NCBI GenBank assembly: GCA_028532915.1
Contig: JAQQAI010000011.1
Location: 1-55,605, forward strand
DNA from: Sphaerochaetaceae bacterium
GTDB lineage: Bacteria; Spirochaetota; Spirochaetia; Sphaerochaetales; Sphaerochaetaceae
Reading direction: 5' to 3'
DNA length: 55,605 nucleotides
The translations under genes were made by a program, and so were the position numbers. The notes under the pieces were generated by a model. That model saw nothing but the letters and a program-made list of their open reading frames with translations. It ran no database searches and was not told where the DNA came from. Positions 1 through 7,769 of the stretch are shown here, piece after piece; the first letter of the stretch is position 1; the number at the start of each line of letters is the position of its first letter.

Positions 1-117
1 TTCATCGTATCATACCTTTCATCGCAGGCTTTATATATAATTCCTCCTTGAGTATTGATCTTATCCTAAAGGTAATCCATTCTCTGTGTACTTTCAAGGA
101 ACGACAGCTATTACTGT
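1..117 (-). other. left edge, possible 5' end of a minus-strand gene
   Basis: On the minus strand a strong ribosome-binding-site-like AAGGAGGAA lies at 41-49. No ATG sits at a normal distance from it. The ATG codons at 20-22 and 11-13 hit a stop within a few codons, and the ATG at 3-5 is about 35 bases away. A gene leaving the window to the left is possible but cannot be shown. Confidence 0.25.
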
Positions 118-129
118 ATGAACTTTCTC

Positions 130-159
130 TTTACCCTGATACCGTTTTGCATCTATAGT
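130..159 (+). promoter_or_regulatory. promoter candidate for the acyltransferase gene
   Basis: TTTACC (130-135), an 18-base spacer and TATAGT (154-159). The predicted transcription start falls at about 166, the first base of the chosen ATG, so the message may be leaderless. Confidence 0.4.
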
Positions 160-165
160 GAAACG

Positions 166-834
166 ATGAATATTATTGAAAGAATTACGAATGCTTCGTT
201 TCGTCTTGTATATCGAATTTTCTTCAAGTTCGACAGAAAGGAACTTGATAAGGTTCCCCACAAAGGCCCTCTTCTTCTCATCGCCAATCATACCTCTTTT
301 CTGGACGGTCCGCTGATGTATGTGTTTCTCAGACCGAGAAACACAATAGCTATGGCGAAAAAAGAGCTGTGGAACCACTGGTTCACCAGAAATATCATGA
401 AACTGTGGAAGTGCATCCCGGTAGACAGGGAAAACATGACGAGAGAAAGTATGCAGGCCTCCCTGAAGGTATTGAAGGAAAAGAACATTCTGGCTATCGC
501 TCCGGAAGGAACCAGAAACAGGGAGGGGATCCTCCAGATGGGAAAATCGGGAGTTGCCTTCATCGCCTACAAGGAAAAAGTCCCCATGATCCCGGTAGCG
601 ATTCTGGGATTCGAAAAGTTCTCAGAGAATATCAGAAGATTCAGAAGGACTCCCCTGTTTGTCAAAGTAGGCAGACCGTTTTCGATAGTGAAGACCGAAG
701 GCCGTCTCGATGCAGACGGAAGAGAAGAGCTCATGGAAGAGATCATGCTGCATCTAGCAGCTCTTCTGCCCGAGAAGAACCGGGGATTCTATCGCGGAAA
801 GAATCGCCCCTATATTCTCACTTCCGCAGACTAA
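166..834 (+). CDS. plsC: 1-acyl-sn-glycerol-3-phosphate acyltransferase (PlsC family)
   Basis: Membrane-associated acyltransferase expected to convert lysophosphatidic acid to phosphatidic acid in phospholipid synthesis. The 222-residue product shows the family's catalytic NHTSFLD (an NHx4D box) near residue 42 and the EGTRNREG substrate-binding block near residue 113. Spacing and total length fit short bacterial PlsC proteins. An upstream in-frame ATG at 118 would add 16 hydrophobic residues. I prefer 166 because family members begin shortly before the acyltransferase fold and because a -10-like TATAGT ends 6 bases before it. No Shine-Dalgarno sequence precedes 166. The gene is convergent with the next one and ends at a 10-bp hairpin. 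The exact acyl acceptor is not visible in the sequence. Confidence 0.88.
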   Translation: MNIIERITNASFRLVYRIFFKFDRKELDKVPHKGPLLLIANHTSFLDGPLMYVFLRPRNTIAMAKKELWNHWFTRNIMKLWKCIPVDRENMTRESMQASLKVLKEKNILAIAPEGTRNREGILQMGKSGVAFIAYKEKVPMIPVAILGFEKFSENIRRFRRTPLFVKVGRPFSIVKTEGRLDADGREELMEEIMLHLAALLPEKNRGFYRGKNRPYILTSAD

Positions 835-836
835 AA

Positions 837-861
837 CAGGTCAGACCGAATGTCTGACCTG
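837..861. terminator. hairpin between convergent genes
   Basis: Perfect 10-bp stem, CAGGTCAGAC (837-846) with GTCTGACCTG (852-861), and a 5-base loop. On the minus strand it is followed by TTTTAGT, so it is a better terminator for the lipoprotein gene; it may also stop plsC transcripts. Confidence 0.6.
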
Positions 862-883
862 CACAACTCAAACTAACTTTGGA

Positions 884-1411
884 TTATTGAACTGTCTTGT
901 TTCCGCTAACCTCGGAGTTCTCATCCATCGTAAAGCTGTCCATATACTCCTGGTTCGCAAAGTAGATATCACCGTCAACGGTTCCATCGACAAGATGGAA
1001 TCCATTTGCCTCGACGTAGACATCACCTTTGAACGTTCCGCCCTGTATACGGGTATTCTCGCTTCTTACGGTCATCTTTGGTGCACTGACAGTATAGCGT
1101 TCAACGATCACCCTGTTCTCATCCTGAGCGTAGAATGCGAGCTTTCTGTATATATCATCATTGTGTGTGAACTGTCCGTCGATGACGAAAGGCTCTTCGA
1201 GTGACAGGTCCTCCAGCACTGCAATGATCCATGTTCCCTCGGCACTTACAGCATTCAAGAATGCTGAAGCGTCATCAACGATCGACGCTGTAGTGACAGC
1301 ATCGGGTTCTTCTGCGACACTCACTGTGACTTCTTCCTTTTTGGAACAGCCTGAGACAATGAGAACTATTGAAAAAATTGCAATCAGCAATATTAGATAT
1401 TTTCTATTCAT
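884..1411 (-). CDS. putative lipoprotein of unknown function
   Basis: The 175-residue product starts with a lipoprotein signal peptide: charged MNRK, a hydrophobic stretch and the lipobox VSGC with Cys22, so it should be lipid-anchored in an envelope membrane. The mature part is acidic. Its last 60 residues contain short repeating beta-strand-like units (GGTFKGDVYV, DGTVDGDIYF), which suggest a small right-handed beta-helix. I recognise no family. A GGAGG six bases upstream of the ATG fixes the start, and an extended -10 element lies just upstream. It is monocistronic and convergent with plsC. Confidence 0.75.
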   Translation of the reverse strand: MNRKYLILLIAIFSIVLIVSGCSKKEEVTVSVAEEPDAVTTASIVDDASAFLNAVSAEGTWIIAVLEDLSLEEPFVIDGQFTHNDDIYRKLAFYAQDENRVIVERYTVSAPKMTVRSENTRIQGGTFKGDVYVEANGFHLVDGTVDGDIYFANQEYMDSFTMDENSEVSGNKTVQ

Positions 1412-1437
1412 GAATATCCTCCGACTGAAGAATACAG

Positions 1438-1446
1438 ATTATAACA
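1438..1446 (-). promoter_or_regulatory. extended -10 promoter for the lipoprotein gene
   Basis: On the minus strand TGTTATAAT (TGn followed by a perfect TATAAT at 1443-1438). No good -35 is present, as is common for extended -10 promoters. It is 27 bases from the start codon. Confidence 0.5.
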
Positions 1447-1530
1447 AATATTTGCAACACTTATATTTTTAAACTGATTCTATTTACCTGGAATATTCGA
1501 ATCAGATTCTACCGATCTACAGTCTATCGT

Positions 1531-3111
1531 ATGATGAAGGATGAACAATCACAGACCGATCGTCAGATAGAAAATATTCTTCAAAAACGATTCCATCTCG
1601 ACTCACTCTACCCGTTTCAACAGCTAGTCATCCGTGACATTCTGGAACAGGAGGGATTATATGGAGAAGAGTATGTGCGCAAAGGGCCTGCGGGAACTGT
1701 AGTCATCCTCCCTACAGGAAGTGGAAAGAGTGTGTGTTTCACTCTTCCTGCAATGATCATCAAAAGTGTGACAGTGATCATCTACCCTCTTCTTTCTCTT
1801 TTGGGGGATCAGATGAGGAGAATGAAGGAACTGGGAGAACACCCTGCAGTATTGAAAGGCGGACAGACCGAGCAGGAGAGGGAATATCAGTTCAGCAGTA
1901 TCATCCGGGGAGATACCCATATCATACTTACCACTCCCGAGATGCTGGAAGATAAAAGGATTTTAGAAAGGCTTGGTCAGCTGACGATCTCCCTTATCGT
2001 AGTGGACGAAGCACATGTGATAGCTCAGTGGGGACTGACATTCCGCCCATCCTACATTCGGCTCAGAGAAAGTCTTCAGCAGCTCAGATGCAATCATATC
2101 CTTGCCTTCACCGCCACGAGCGACGATAGGATTACCTCCGTGATAAACTCCATTCTTCTTCCTCACGGGCAAATGAATATCATCAGAGGGAACACTGACC
2201 GTGAGAATATCTATTATCAGGTATGTGTAACCCTTTCGAAGATGAACACACTGTACAATATCGTTAAGAATCCCCGGATGAGACCTGCGATCGTCTTCTT
2301 CCGCTCGAGAAAAGGATGTGAGCAGACAGCTGTCGATCTTATCTTCAGGCTGAGAATGCCGATTGTACGCCCTTATCATGCGAAACTTGACAGAGCAGAG
2401 CGTGAGGCTACCGAGAAGTGGTTTTTCGACCATCCAGACGCAGTCTTGTGTGCCACCAGTGCCTACGGGATGGGTGTGGACAAAAAAGATATCAGAAGCG
2501 TGATCCACTGGGATCTTTCCGAGGATGCTCCGGCCTTCCTTCAGGAATCAGGGAGAGGCGGAAGAGATGGGAGACAGTTCTATTCATTCACTCTCATCAC
2601 TCCCCTTTCGCACGACCATACCACACCGCTGCAATCGGTGTTTTACGATTCGAGTCGATGCCGCAGAGAAAGACTTATGGAATTGATGGGCACTCCGATC
2701 GAAGCCTGCAGCGGCTGCGATGTGTGCAACGGTACATTCTATCCAAAACCGGCTGGTCAACACGAGATTCTCCGTGCGGTGAAATCAAGGCCGCTGCACT
2801 TTACTGTATCAACTCTTGCACATCATCTTGGCGGCACATCTTATAGACCCGTCGATACCCGGCTTCCCTTCTATAGTGTCTTTTCATCCTGGACATATGA
2901 AGAGATATACGAGGCGGTGGAAACTCTCATCCGGTGCGGTATGTTATCGAGATTTCGCAGGGGTCTCCTCCTTTACAATTATCCTCTTCTTACGAAAATG
3001 ATGAAGAGATTCCCTGTGATTTTGAAAAATACTACCGATGTCAATCGAATATACGACGGATGTACGATAGAAAACGACTCCTCTTCCACCCTAATCTCAA
3101 AGAAGAAATAA
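1531..3111 (+). CDS. recQ: RecQ-family ATP-dependent DNA helicase
   Basis: Superfamily-2 3'-5' DNA helicase for replication-fork repair and recombination. The 526-residue product shows helicase motif I PTGSGKS, the DEAH box (VVDEAHVIAQWG) with a RecQ-like aromatic-rich loop, motif III FTATS, motif VI QESGRGGRDGR, and a RecQ zinc site formed by one Cys followed by the CSGCDVCNG cluster. A short winged-helix-like region follows; no HRDC domain is seen. Two Met codons (1531, 1534) are possible. Neither has a Shine-Dalgarno sequence, and a TACAGT lies at 1518-1523. It heads a probable operon with the small ORF and the DUF6544-like gene downstream. Confidence 0.9.
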   Translation: MMKDEQSQTDRQIENILQKRFHLDSLYPFQQLVIRDILEQEGLYGEEYVRKGPAGTVVILPTGSGKSVCFTLPAMIIKSVTVIIYPLLSLLGDQMRRMKELGEHPAVLKGGQTEQEREYQFSSIIRGDTHIILTTPEMLEDKRILERLGQLTISLIVVDEAHVIAQWGLTFRPSYIRLRESLQQLRCNHILAFTATSDDRITSVINSILLPHGQMNIIRGNTDRENIYYQVCVTLSKMNTLYNIVKNPRMRPAIVFFRSRKGCEQTAVDLIFRLRMPIVRPYHAKLDRAEREATEKWFFDHPDAVLCATSAYGMGVDKKDIRSVIHWDLSEDAPAFLQESGRGGRDGRQFYSFTLITPLSHDHTTPLQSVFYDSSRCRRERLMELMGTPIEACSGCDVCNGTFYPKPAGQHEILRAVKSRPLHFTVSTLAHHLGGTSYRPVDTRLPFYSVFSSWTYEEIYEAVETLIRCGMLSRFRRGLLLYNYPLLTKMMKRFPVILKNTTDVNRIYDGCTIENDSSSTLISKKK

Positions 3112-3124
3112 TAAAGGAGTCAAT

Positions 3125-3280
3125 ATGTTCGAAAGCAATTACGAAATCGAAAAGATCATCCAGTATCAAAGAGAGAAGATCATCTCACAGATGACTTCAC
3201 TCAATCATTCAGAAAGGAAAAATAGAAACAATCCCCTGCGTTCACTGTTCCTGTTACTGCTTCCCGGGAGGCATTCATGA
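3125..3280 (+). CDS. small hypothetical protein, 51 aa
   Basis: A short ORF directly after recQ. It has a strong Shine-Dalgarno sequence (AAAGGAGT, 3113-3120) four bases before its ATG, and its TGA overlaps the next gene's ATG in an ATGA at 3277-3280. The product starts MFESNYEIEKIIQYQREK and ends in a run of leucines and basic residues (FLLLLPGRHS). It is basic with no recognised family. The ribosome-binding site and the translational coupling are the main evidence that it is real. It may serve mainly to couple translation of the following gene. Confidence 0.55.
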   Translation: MFESNYEIEKIIQYQREKIISQMTSLNHSERKNRNNPLRSLFLLLLPGRHS

Positions 3281-4098
3281 AAAGTGTACTTATCGTATTT
3301 ACAGTCACATTCATTCTGACGATGATCACATCGATCATTGCGAACAGGACTGTGAATAGATCATTAAAGATAAAAGAGGAAACTGTACTGTCTTCATCAA
3401 AACCGGAGAAATCGACTTTCCGCAAAGGTGATATCGAATCGCTGCCTCCGGTCGTGAAAAGGTATTTCAGTCTTGTGCTGACAGATGGACAACGATACAT
3501 CGAATCCGTGTCGTTGCAGCATTCGGGAACCTTCAGAGCCGATCTGGATGGGAGATGGATGAATATCCGGGGAAAGCAGGTGTTCACCGCCGGAACCCCG
3601 CAGTTCCACTGGACAGGAAAGACCGCTCTTTTTACAGCTTCAGACAGCTTCACCGGAGGAAAAGGTGAGCTGAGAGTCTATCTGTTCGGATCATTTCCCA
3701 TCGTTAGAACAAAGGGACCTGCAACCGATCAGGGGGAACTTCTGCGGTGGTTGGGAGAAAGTGTCTGGTTTCCGACGAATCTGCTCCCTTCTGACTACCT
3801 GCACTGGTCTTTCATCGATGAAAAGAGAGCTCTCCTTGTCTTCACATTTGATGATCTCGAATTGAAGTACATCGTTACATTCAACGAACGTGGAGAGATC
3901 TGCCGATTTGAGACACAGCGCCATATGGGGGATGAGGGTCTACATACATGGATCGGAAAGGTGGGTGATTACCGAAAGGTTGACGGAATGCTGATACCCA
4001 TGCATCTCGAAGCGACCTGGGTCCTGAATGGAAAGGAGCTTCCCTACGCGAGATTCGATATTGAGAAGATCACTTTCGAGCCGGATAATTTCTATTGA
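3277..4098 (+). CDS. membrane-anchored DUF6544-like protein
   Basis: The 273-residue product has one N-terminal membrane segment (about residues 4-24), then a soluble, largely beta-rich domain. The pattern LPPVVKRYF near residue 60, followed by a GxFR...W-rich core and a C-terminal DFEKITFE-like strand, resembles uncharacterised DUF6544/DUF6920-type proteins; this match is from memory and approximate. The start overlaps the stop of the 51-aa ORF, so it is translationally coupled. The TTGACA of the next promoter covers its stop codon. No enzymatic motif is visible. Confidence 0.7.
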   Translation: MKSVLIVFTVTFILTMITSIIANRTVNRSLKIKEETVLSSSKPEKSTFRKGDIESLPPVVKRYFSLVLTDGQRYIESVSLQHSGTFRADLDGRWMNIRGKQVFTAGTPQFHWTGKTALFTASDSFTGGKGELRVYLFGSFPIVRTKGPATDQGELLRWLGESVWFPTNLLPSDYLHWSFIDEKRALLVFTFDDLELKYIVTFNERGEICRFETQRHMGDEGLHTWIGKVGDYRKVDGMLIPMHLEATWVLNGKELPYARFDIEKITFEPDNFY

Positions 4099-4124
4099 CA
4101 TATCCTTTTTCCTCTATTTAATAT
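4095..4124 (+). promoter_or_regulatory. promoter for the CPBP protease gene
   Basis: Perfect TTGACA (4095-4100), an 18-base spacer and TAATAT (4119-4124). It overlaps the stop codon of the preceding gene and lies 33 bases before the next ATG. Confidence 0.55.
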
Positions 4125-4157
4125 AATCATAAAACCATAACAATAAAGGCTCTTATA

Positions 4158-4961
4158 ATGCGATTCAATAGATTGACGGCATTTTTTTTCATGACATTCA
4201 CGATCACCTGGCTGTGTTGGTTTCCGATGATGATCTTAAATGAAGACATCATCATCCTTCGCATCGCAGGAACCTTTTCCCCTCTGTTCAGTTCCATTGC
4301 GATCGTATTGTCGACGGAGAGAAAAGACGGTCTCATTCGTCTTCTCAGACCGAATCTACAGTGGAGATTTCCTCTGCGGTATTATCTTTTCGCTCTGTTT
4401 TCCACAGCCGCATTCTCCCTTGTTTCAATCGGAATCTACACTCTACTCGACCGAGAGCCTCTCGTTTTCAATGATATAAAGAAAATCTATCTGATCATTG
4501 TCGTTTTCATGTATGTCCTTTTTACCAGCGTACTTGGTGAAGAGACAGGCTGGAGAGGCTTTGCACTGCCGATCCTTCAAAACCGGTTCGGTCCTCTCAA
4601 GGCAAGTGTGATCCTCGGTCTCATCTGGGGAATGTGGCATCTGCCTCTCTTTCTTATTCAAGGGAATTTTCATTCACACATCCCCTTTCTCCTCTTCCTT
4701 GTTCAGGAAATAGCTCTTTCGATCGTCATCACATGGCTGTACAACAGCACCGCCGGTTCGCTTCTGATAGTTCATATATTCCATAGTGCGAGCAACACGA
4801 CTGTCGGAGTGCTGCCGATTCTTCCCTATCCTCCCCGAAATGACCTTCTGCCGCTGTATCTCATCTGCTCGCTTCTGATCCTCTTCAGCCTCTTTCTGAT
4901 ACTCACGAACAGACTCGATTCATCTTCCAATAAAAAGGAGATAGTAACCGATGAAGTATAA
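4158..4961 (+). CDS. CPBP family intramembrane metalloprotease
   Basis: Polytopic membrane protein of the CAAX protease/bacteriocin-processing (Abi, Rce1-like) family, 267 residues with about seven hydrophobic segments. The family motifs are intact: the glutamate motif EETGWRG near residue 128, the histidine motif WGMWHLP near residue 156, and the third motif HIFHSASN near residue 211. These residues bind the catalytic metal. The substrate is unknown; no bacteriocin gene is nearby. A weak AAAGG lies 8 bases upstream of the ATG. The 3' end overlaps the next gene by 11 bases, so the two are probably co-transcribed. Confidence 0.87.
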   Translation: MRFNRLTAFFFMTFTITWLCWFPMMILNEDIIILRIAGTFSPLFSSIAIVLSTERKDGLIRLLRPNLQWRFPLRYYLFALFSTAAFSLVSIGIYTLLDREPLVFNDIKKIYLIIVVFMYVLFTSVLGEETGWRGFALPILQNRFGPLKASVILGLIWGMWHLPLFLIQGNFHSHIPFLLFLVQEIALSIVITWLYNSTAGSLLIVHIFHSASNTTVGVLPILPYPPRNDLLPLYLICSLLILFSLFLILTNRLDSSSNKKEIVTDEV

Positions 4962-6405
4962 GAACCTGTTTCTCATTCTCATTTTCATTTTGAGCTCACT
5001 GGTGCTTGTCATTTCCCCTCTTTCTTTCGAAAAGGCACCAATAGATTCTGCAGATCAATGGATATCCTATATGGATCAGCACATACCGGTTCTGATGAAA
5101 CGGCATGGAGTTCCGGGTCTCATCCTCGCTGTGATTCACGATGGAGAACTTTCGAAGATATCCTCATACGGATATGCCGATAAGGAAAATGGCATACCGA
5201 TGACCGTCGACACCCCGTGCCGGATGGAATCGATCTCGAAATCGGTGACAGCCTGGGGTGTGATGAAACTTGTGAGCGACTATGATCTCGATATCGACGC
5301 ACCGGTTGCCACCTATCTGAATTCATGGGAGTTCCCTGATTCTCCCTATGATGAGAACAAGGTCACCGTGAGAAATCTTCTCGATCAGTCATCAGGAATG
5401 CCTCTCGGACCCATAGGGGTACTCTACGATCCGAAAGAACCGACGCCGGCGCTGAGAGAATGTCTGACAGAGGCCGCAGTCCTTTTCAAAGATCCCGGAA
5501 CATCATTTTATTATTCGAACGTGAATTACAATATTCTCGAACTGCTGATCGAAGAGGTTTCCGGAATCTCCTTTTCACAATATATGAGAGAGAACATCCT
5601 CGAACCGCTGTCGATGGATCACTCAAGCTATGACTGGGATGAAAATTGGGATCCTCAGGTTCCCAACAGTTACGATGCGGCAGGAAAGGCGATCCCGGTA
5701 TATATCTACCCCGATAAAGGATCAGGAGGATTGTTCTCGACAGCAGAGGATATAGCTTCATTCGTACTTGAAGGAATGGATCCTGTAATTCTTGATTCAC
5801 AGACGGTTGAGAATATCTATAAGGAACATGTGAAAATGAGCGGCTATTACGGTGCCATCTATGACGGGTACGGTTTCGGCCATTTCATCGAAGAGACCAA
5901 AGACGGGAAAAAGATCGTCTCTCACGGAGGTCAGGGTTCAGGCTGGATGAGCCATTTCTACAGCATCTATGATGAGGGCGAAGCGATAGTCATGATCGCA
6001 AACAGCCAGAGAGCCTGGCCGCTGTTTTCTGAGATCCTGACCGACTGGAGCCGCCTCACAGGCTTTCAACCTGTAGGAATGAGTCTTATCCGAAAAGCTG
6101 CTATTTTGGTAAGAATCGTAATTGTCGTCATTATCGAGATTCTGGCTGTCGCTGTGACTGTCATCGCAAAAAAGAGGAGACAACTTTCTTTGAAGGGTGA
6201 AAGATGGACTGCTTCGCGGATTCTATCGCTGGCAGGAGGAATCATATTAGCCGGCAGCCTGATTTACATCGGAAATATGGATTATTTCTTCCTCGATTCG
6301 GTGCTGCCGTCGGAAATCCCCATACTGAAGGGGGTCCTGGCAGTGAGTGCTGCGGTACTTGTGTTTATTGCTGTCTTCCCTGAAAAGAGAACCAGAAAAG
6401 GATAA
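4951..6405 (+). CDS. serine hydrolase, beta-lactamase/PBP-like, membrane-anchored
   Basis: The 484-residue product has an N-terminal signal/anchor segment, an extracytoplasmic class C-like domain, and a C-terminal region with three hydrophobic segments (about residues 390-480). The catalytic SxxK is SISK near residue 94, the YxN motif is YSN near residue 190, and the third motif is HGG (SHGGQGSGW) in place of KTG, as in many esterase and D-aminopeptidase relatives. It more likely acts on cell-wall peptides or small esters than as a true beta-lactamase. The start is supported by AAGGAG at 4935-4940, and translation is coupled to the CPBP protease gene. Confidence 0.85.
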   Translation: MKYKNLFLILIFILSSLVLVISPLSFEKAPIDSADQWISYMDQHIPVLMKRHGVPGLILAVIHDGELSKISSYGYADKENGIPMTVDTPCRMESISKSVTAWGVMKLVSDYDLDIDAPVATYLNSWEFPDSPYDENKVTVRNLLDQSSGMPLGPIGVLYDPKEPTPALRECLTEAAVLFKDPGTSFYYSNVNYNILELLIEEVSGISFSQYMRENILEPLSMDHSSYDWDENWDPQVPNSYDAAGKAIPVYIYPDKGSGGLFSTAEDIASFVLEGMDPVILDSQTVENIYKEHVKMSGYYGAIYDGYGFGHFIEETKDGKKIVSHGGQGSGWMSHFYSIYDEGEAIVMIANSQRAWPLFSEILTDWSRLTGFQPVGMSLIRKAAILVRIVIVVIIEILAVAVTVIAKKRRQLSLKGERWTASRILSLAGGIILAGSLIYIGNMDYFFLDSVLPSEIPILKGVLAVSAAVLVFIAVFPEKRTRKG

Positions 6406-6462
6406 ATCTGAACTTTCAAAGAAAGAATTACTCAATTGAGGCGGTGCTGATGTATTTCAACC

Positions 6463-6795
6463 TTAATTCCAGTCAAAATAATCGAGCAGGGTAATCTCGA
6501 GTGTTTCAAGGATGTGTTTCTGTTTCTTGGGAAGTTCAAAGATGGTACTTTTGTATTGACCGGAGTTCCTGATTCTTGTCAGTGTCTTCATCTCCAATAG
6601 AAGTTTTTGCACCATGTAATCCCGGATCAATGAGCTTTCTCTCATTCTCCTGCGTATCGCACTCATCAAGATGAGCGAGATGAACTGGACAAACAATCTA
6701 CCGTCAACCGTCGCAAAAGAGTGCATCCTCAGTCGTTTAGTTGATCGCAGGGGTTTTACTGAATATGCCTGCAGACGCTCATTTAATAAACCAAG
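6463..6795 (-). pseudogene. IS1634-like transposase, C-terminal remnant
   Basis: The frame open from about 6795 to 6463 encodes roughly the last 110 residues of a DDE transposase. The segment KRLRMHSFATVDGRLFVQF, then an LLLEMKTLTRIR block and the ELPKKQKHILETLE tail, fits the C-terminal end of IS1634-family transposases, which are about 550 residues long. The catalytic D and E residues and everything upstream are missing, and a stop codon closes the frame just beyond 6795. No terminal inverted repeats were found. This is a decayed element between the hydrolase gene and the proXVW operon. Confidence 0.7.
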
Positions 6796-6867
6796 AGGCT
6801 GTCAAGGGCTTAAAGCACTGACCAGTCATTATTCACTTTGAATAATACAATTTCAGGTAGTTAAGGA

Positions 6868-6898
6868 TAAAAGCGCACCCGTCTTTCATGACAGGTGC
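6868..6898 (-). terminator. terminator after proW
   Basis: Stem GCACCCGTC (6875-6883) with GACAGGTGC (6890-6898), one internal mismatch and a 6-base loop, followed on the minus strand by GCTTTTAT. It sits just after the last gene of the betaine operon. Confidence 0.6.
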
Positions 6899-6911
6899 AT
6901 CTTCTTCATCA

Positions 6912-7769
6912 TTATTTTGAATCTTTTTCCCTACTCTCGCTGAACGAGTGCGTGATTCTGTCGATGATGATCGCAAGGAAGACGATTGAGATACCGGCTT
7001 CGAAGCCTCTTCCCACCTCGATCCTGCTGATTGCTAGAAGAACTTCCATTCCGAGTCCTTTCGCCCCGATCATCGATCCGATGACGACCATGGCGAGTGC
7101 CATCATCGTAGTCTGGTTGATTCCGACCATGATGGATGGTTTTGCCAAAGGAAGCTGAACATCGAACAAAATCTGTCTTGGGGTTGCACCGAAAGCCTTT
7201 GCGGCTTCGACAGCTTCCACATCGACTGTCCTGATACCCACGTTCGTAAGCCTGATCACAGGTGGAACTGCATAGATGATCGTTGCGAACATTGCAGGGA
7301 CCTTTCCCATTCCGAAGAACATGAGCGCGGGAATAAGATAGACGAAGGAAGGCATCGTCTGCATTCCGTCGAGTATCGGTTTCAAGATCCTTTCGGTCCG
7401 ATCGCTTCGGGCCATCTGTATTCCCATGGGAAGACCTATGAGAAGTGCAAATACGACCGAAGAGATGACCAGTGCCAAAGTCCTCATCGAAAGTTCCCAG
7501 TAACCGAAGGTACCGATGATCAGCATAAGAATCATGAACAGTATTCCGGTCTTCAGTGACCTGATCAGTTTCCATCCTGCCAGTCCTACCAGCAGGATGA
7601 TGACGAACCAGGGAAGGAACAGAAAGAGGTTCTCGAAGGCCATCACAACCTTCAAAATGATCATCCCTATGAAATCGAAGAAGCCGTCAAGATAGACCAG
7701 CAGCCAGTCCATGATCTTGTCGATACCCTGAGCCAGGGGAATCTCGACTATTTCCGGAAATTTAAACAT
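6912..7769 (-). CDS. proW: glycine betaine/proline ABC transporter permease
   Basis: Inner-membrane permease of a quaternary-amine importer, 285 residues with about six membrane segments. The binding-protein-dependent permease loop (EAAKAFGATPRQ, near residue 177) that contacts the ATPase is clear. The start is ATGTTTAAATTT, preceded by AAGGAGG inside the end of proV, and overlaps the proV stop by 8 bases. A longer reading frame beginning at 7802 would lack this ribosome-binding site. It is the last gene of proX-proV-proW and is expected to bring in compatible solutes for osmoprotection. Confidence 0.9.
   Translation of the reverse strand: MFKFPEIVEIPLAQGIDKIMDWLLVYLDGFFDFIGMIILKVVMAFENLFLFLPWFVIILLVGLAGWKLIRSLKTGILFMILMLIIGTFGYWELSMRTLALVISSVVFALLIGLPMGIQMARSDRTERILKPILDGMQTMPSFVYLIPALMFFGMGKVPAMFATIIYAVPPVIRLTNVGIRTVDVEAVEAAKAFGATPRQILFDVQLPLAKPSIMVGINQTTMMALAMVVIGSMIGAKGLGMEVLLAISRIEVGRGFEAGISIVFLAIIIDRITHSFSESREKDSK

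Noticed and set aside
4951-6405. Antibiotic-resistance beta-lactamase
   Set aside because: The third motif is HGG rather than KTG and the protein has C-terminal membrane segments, as in peptidase/esterase relatives rather than true class C enzymes.
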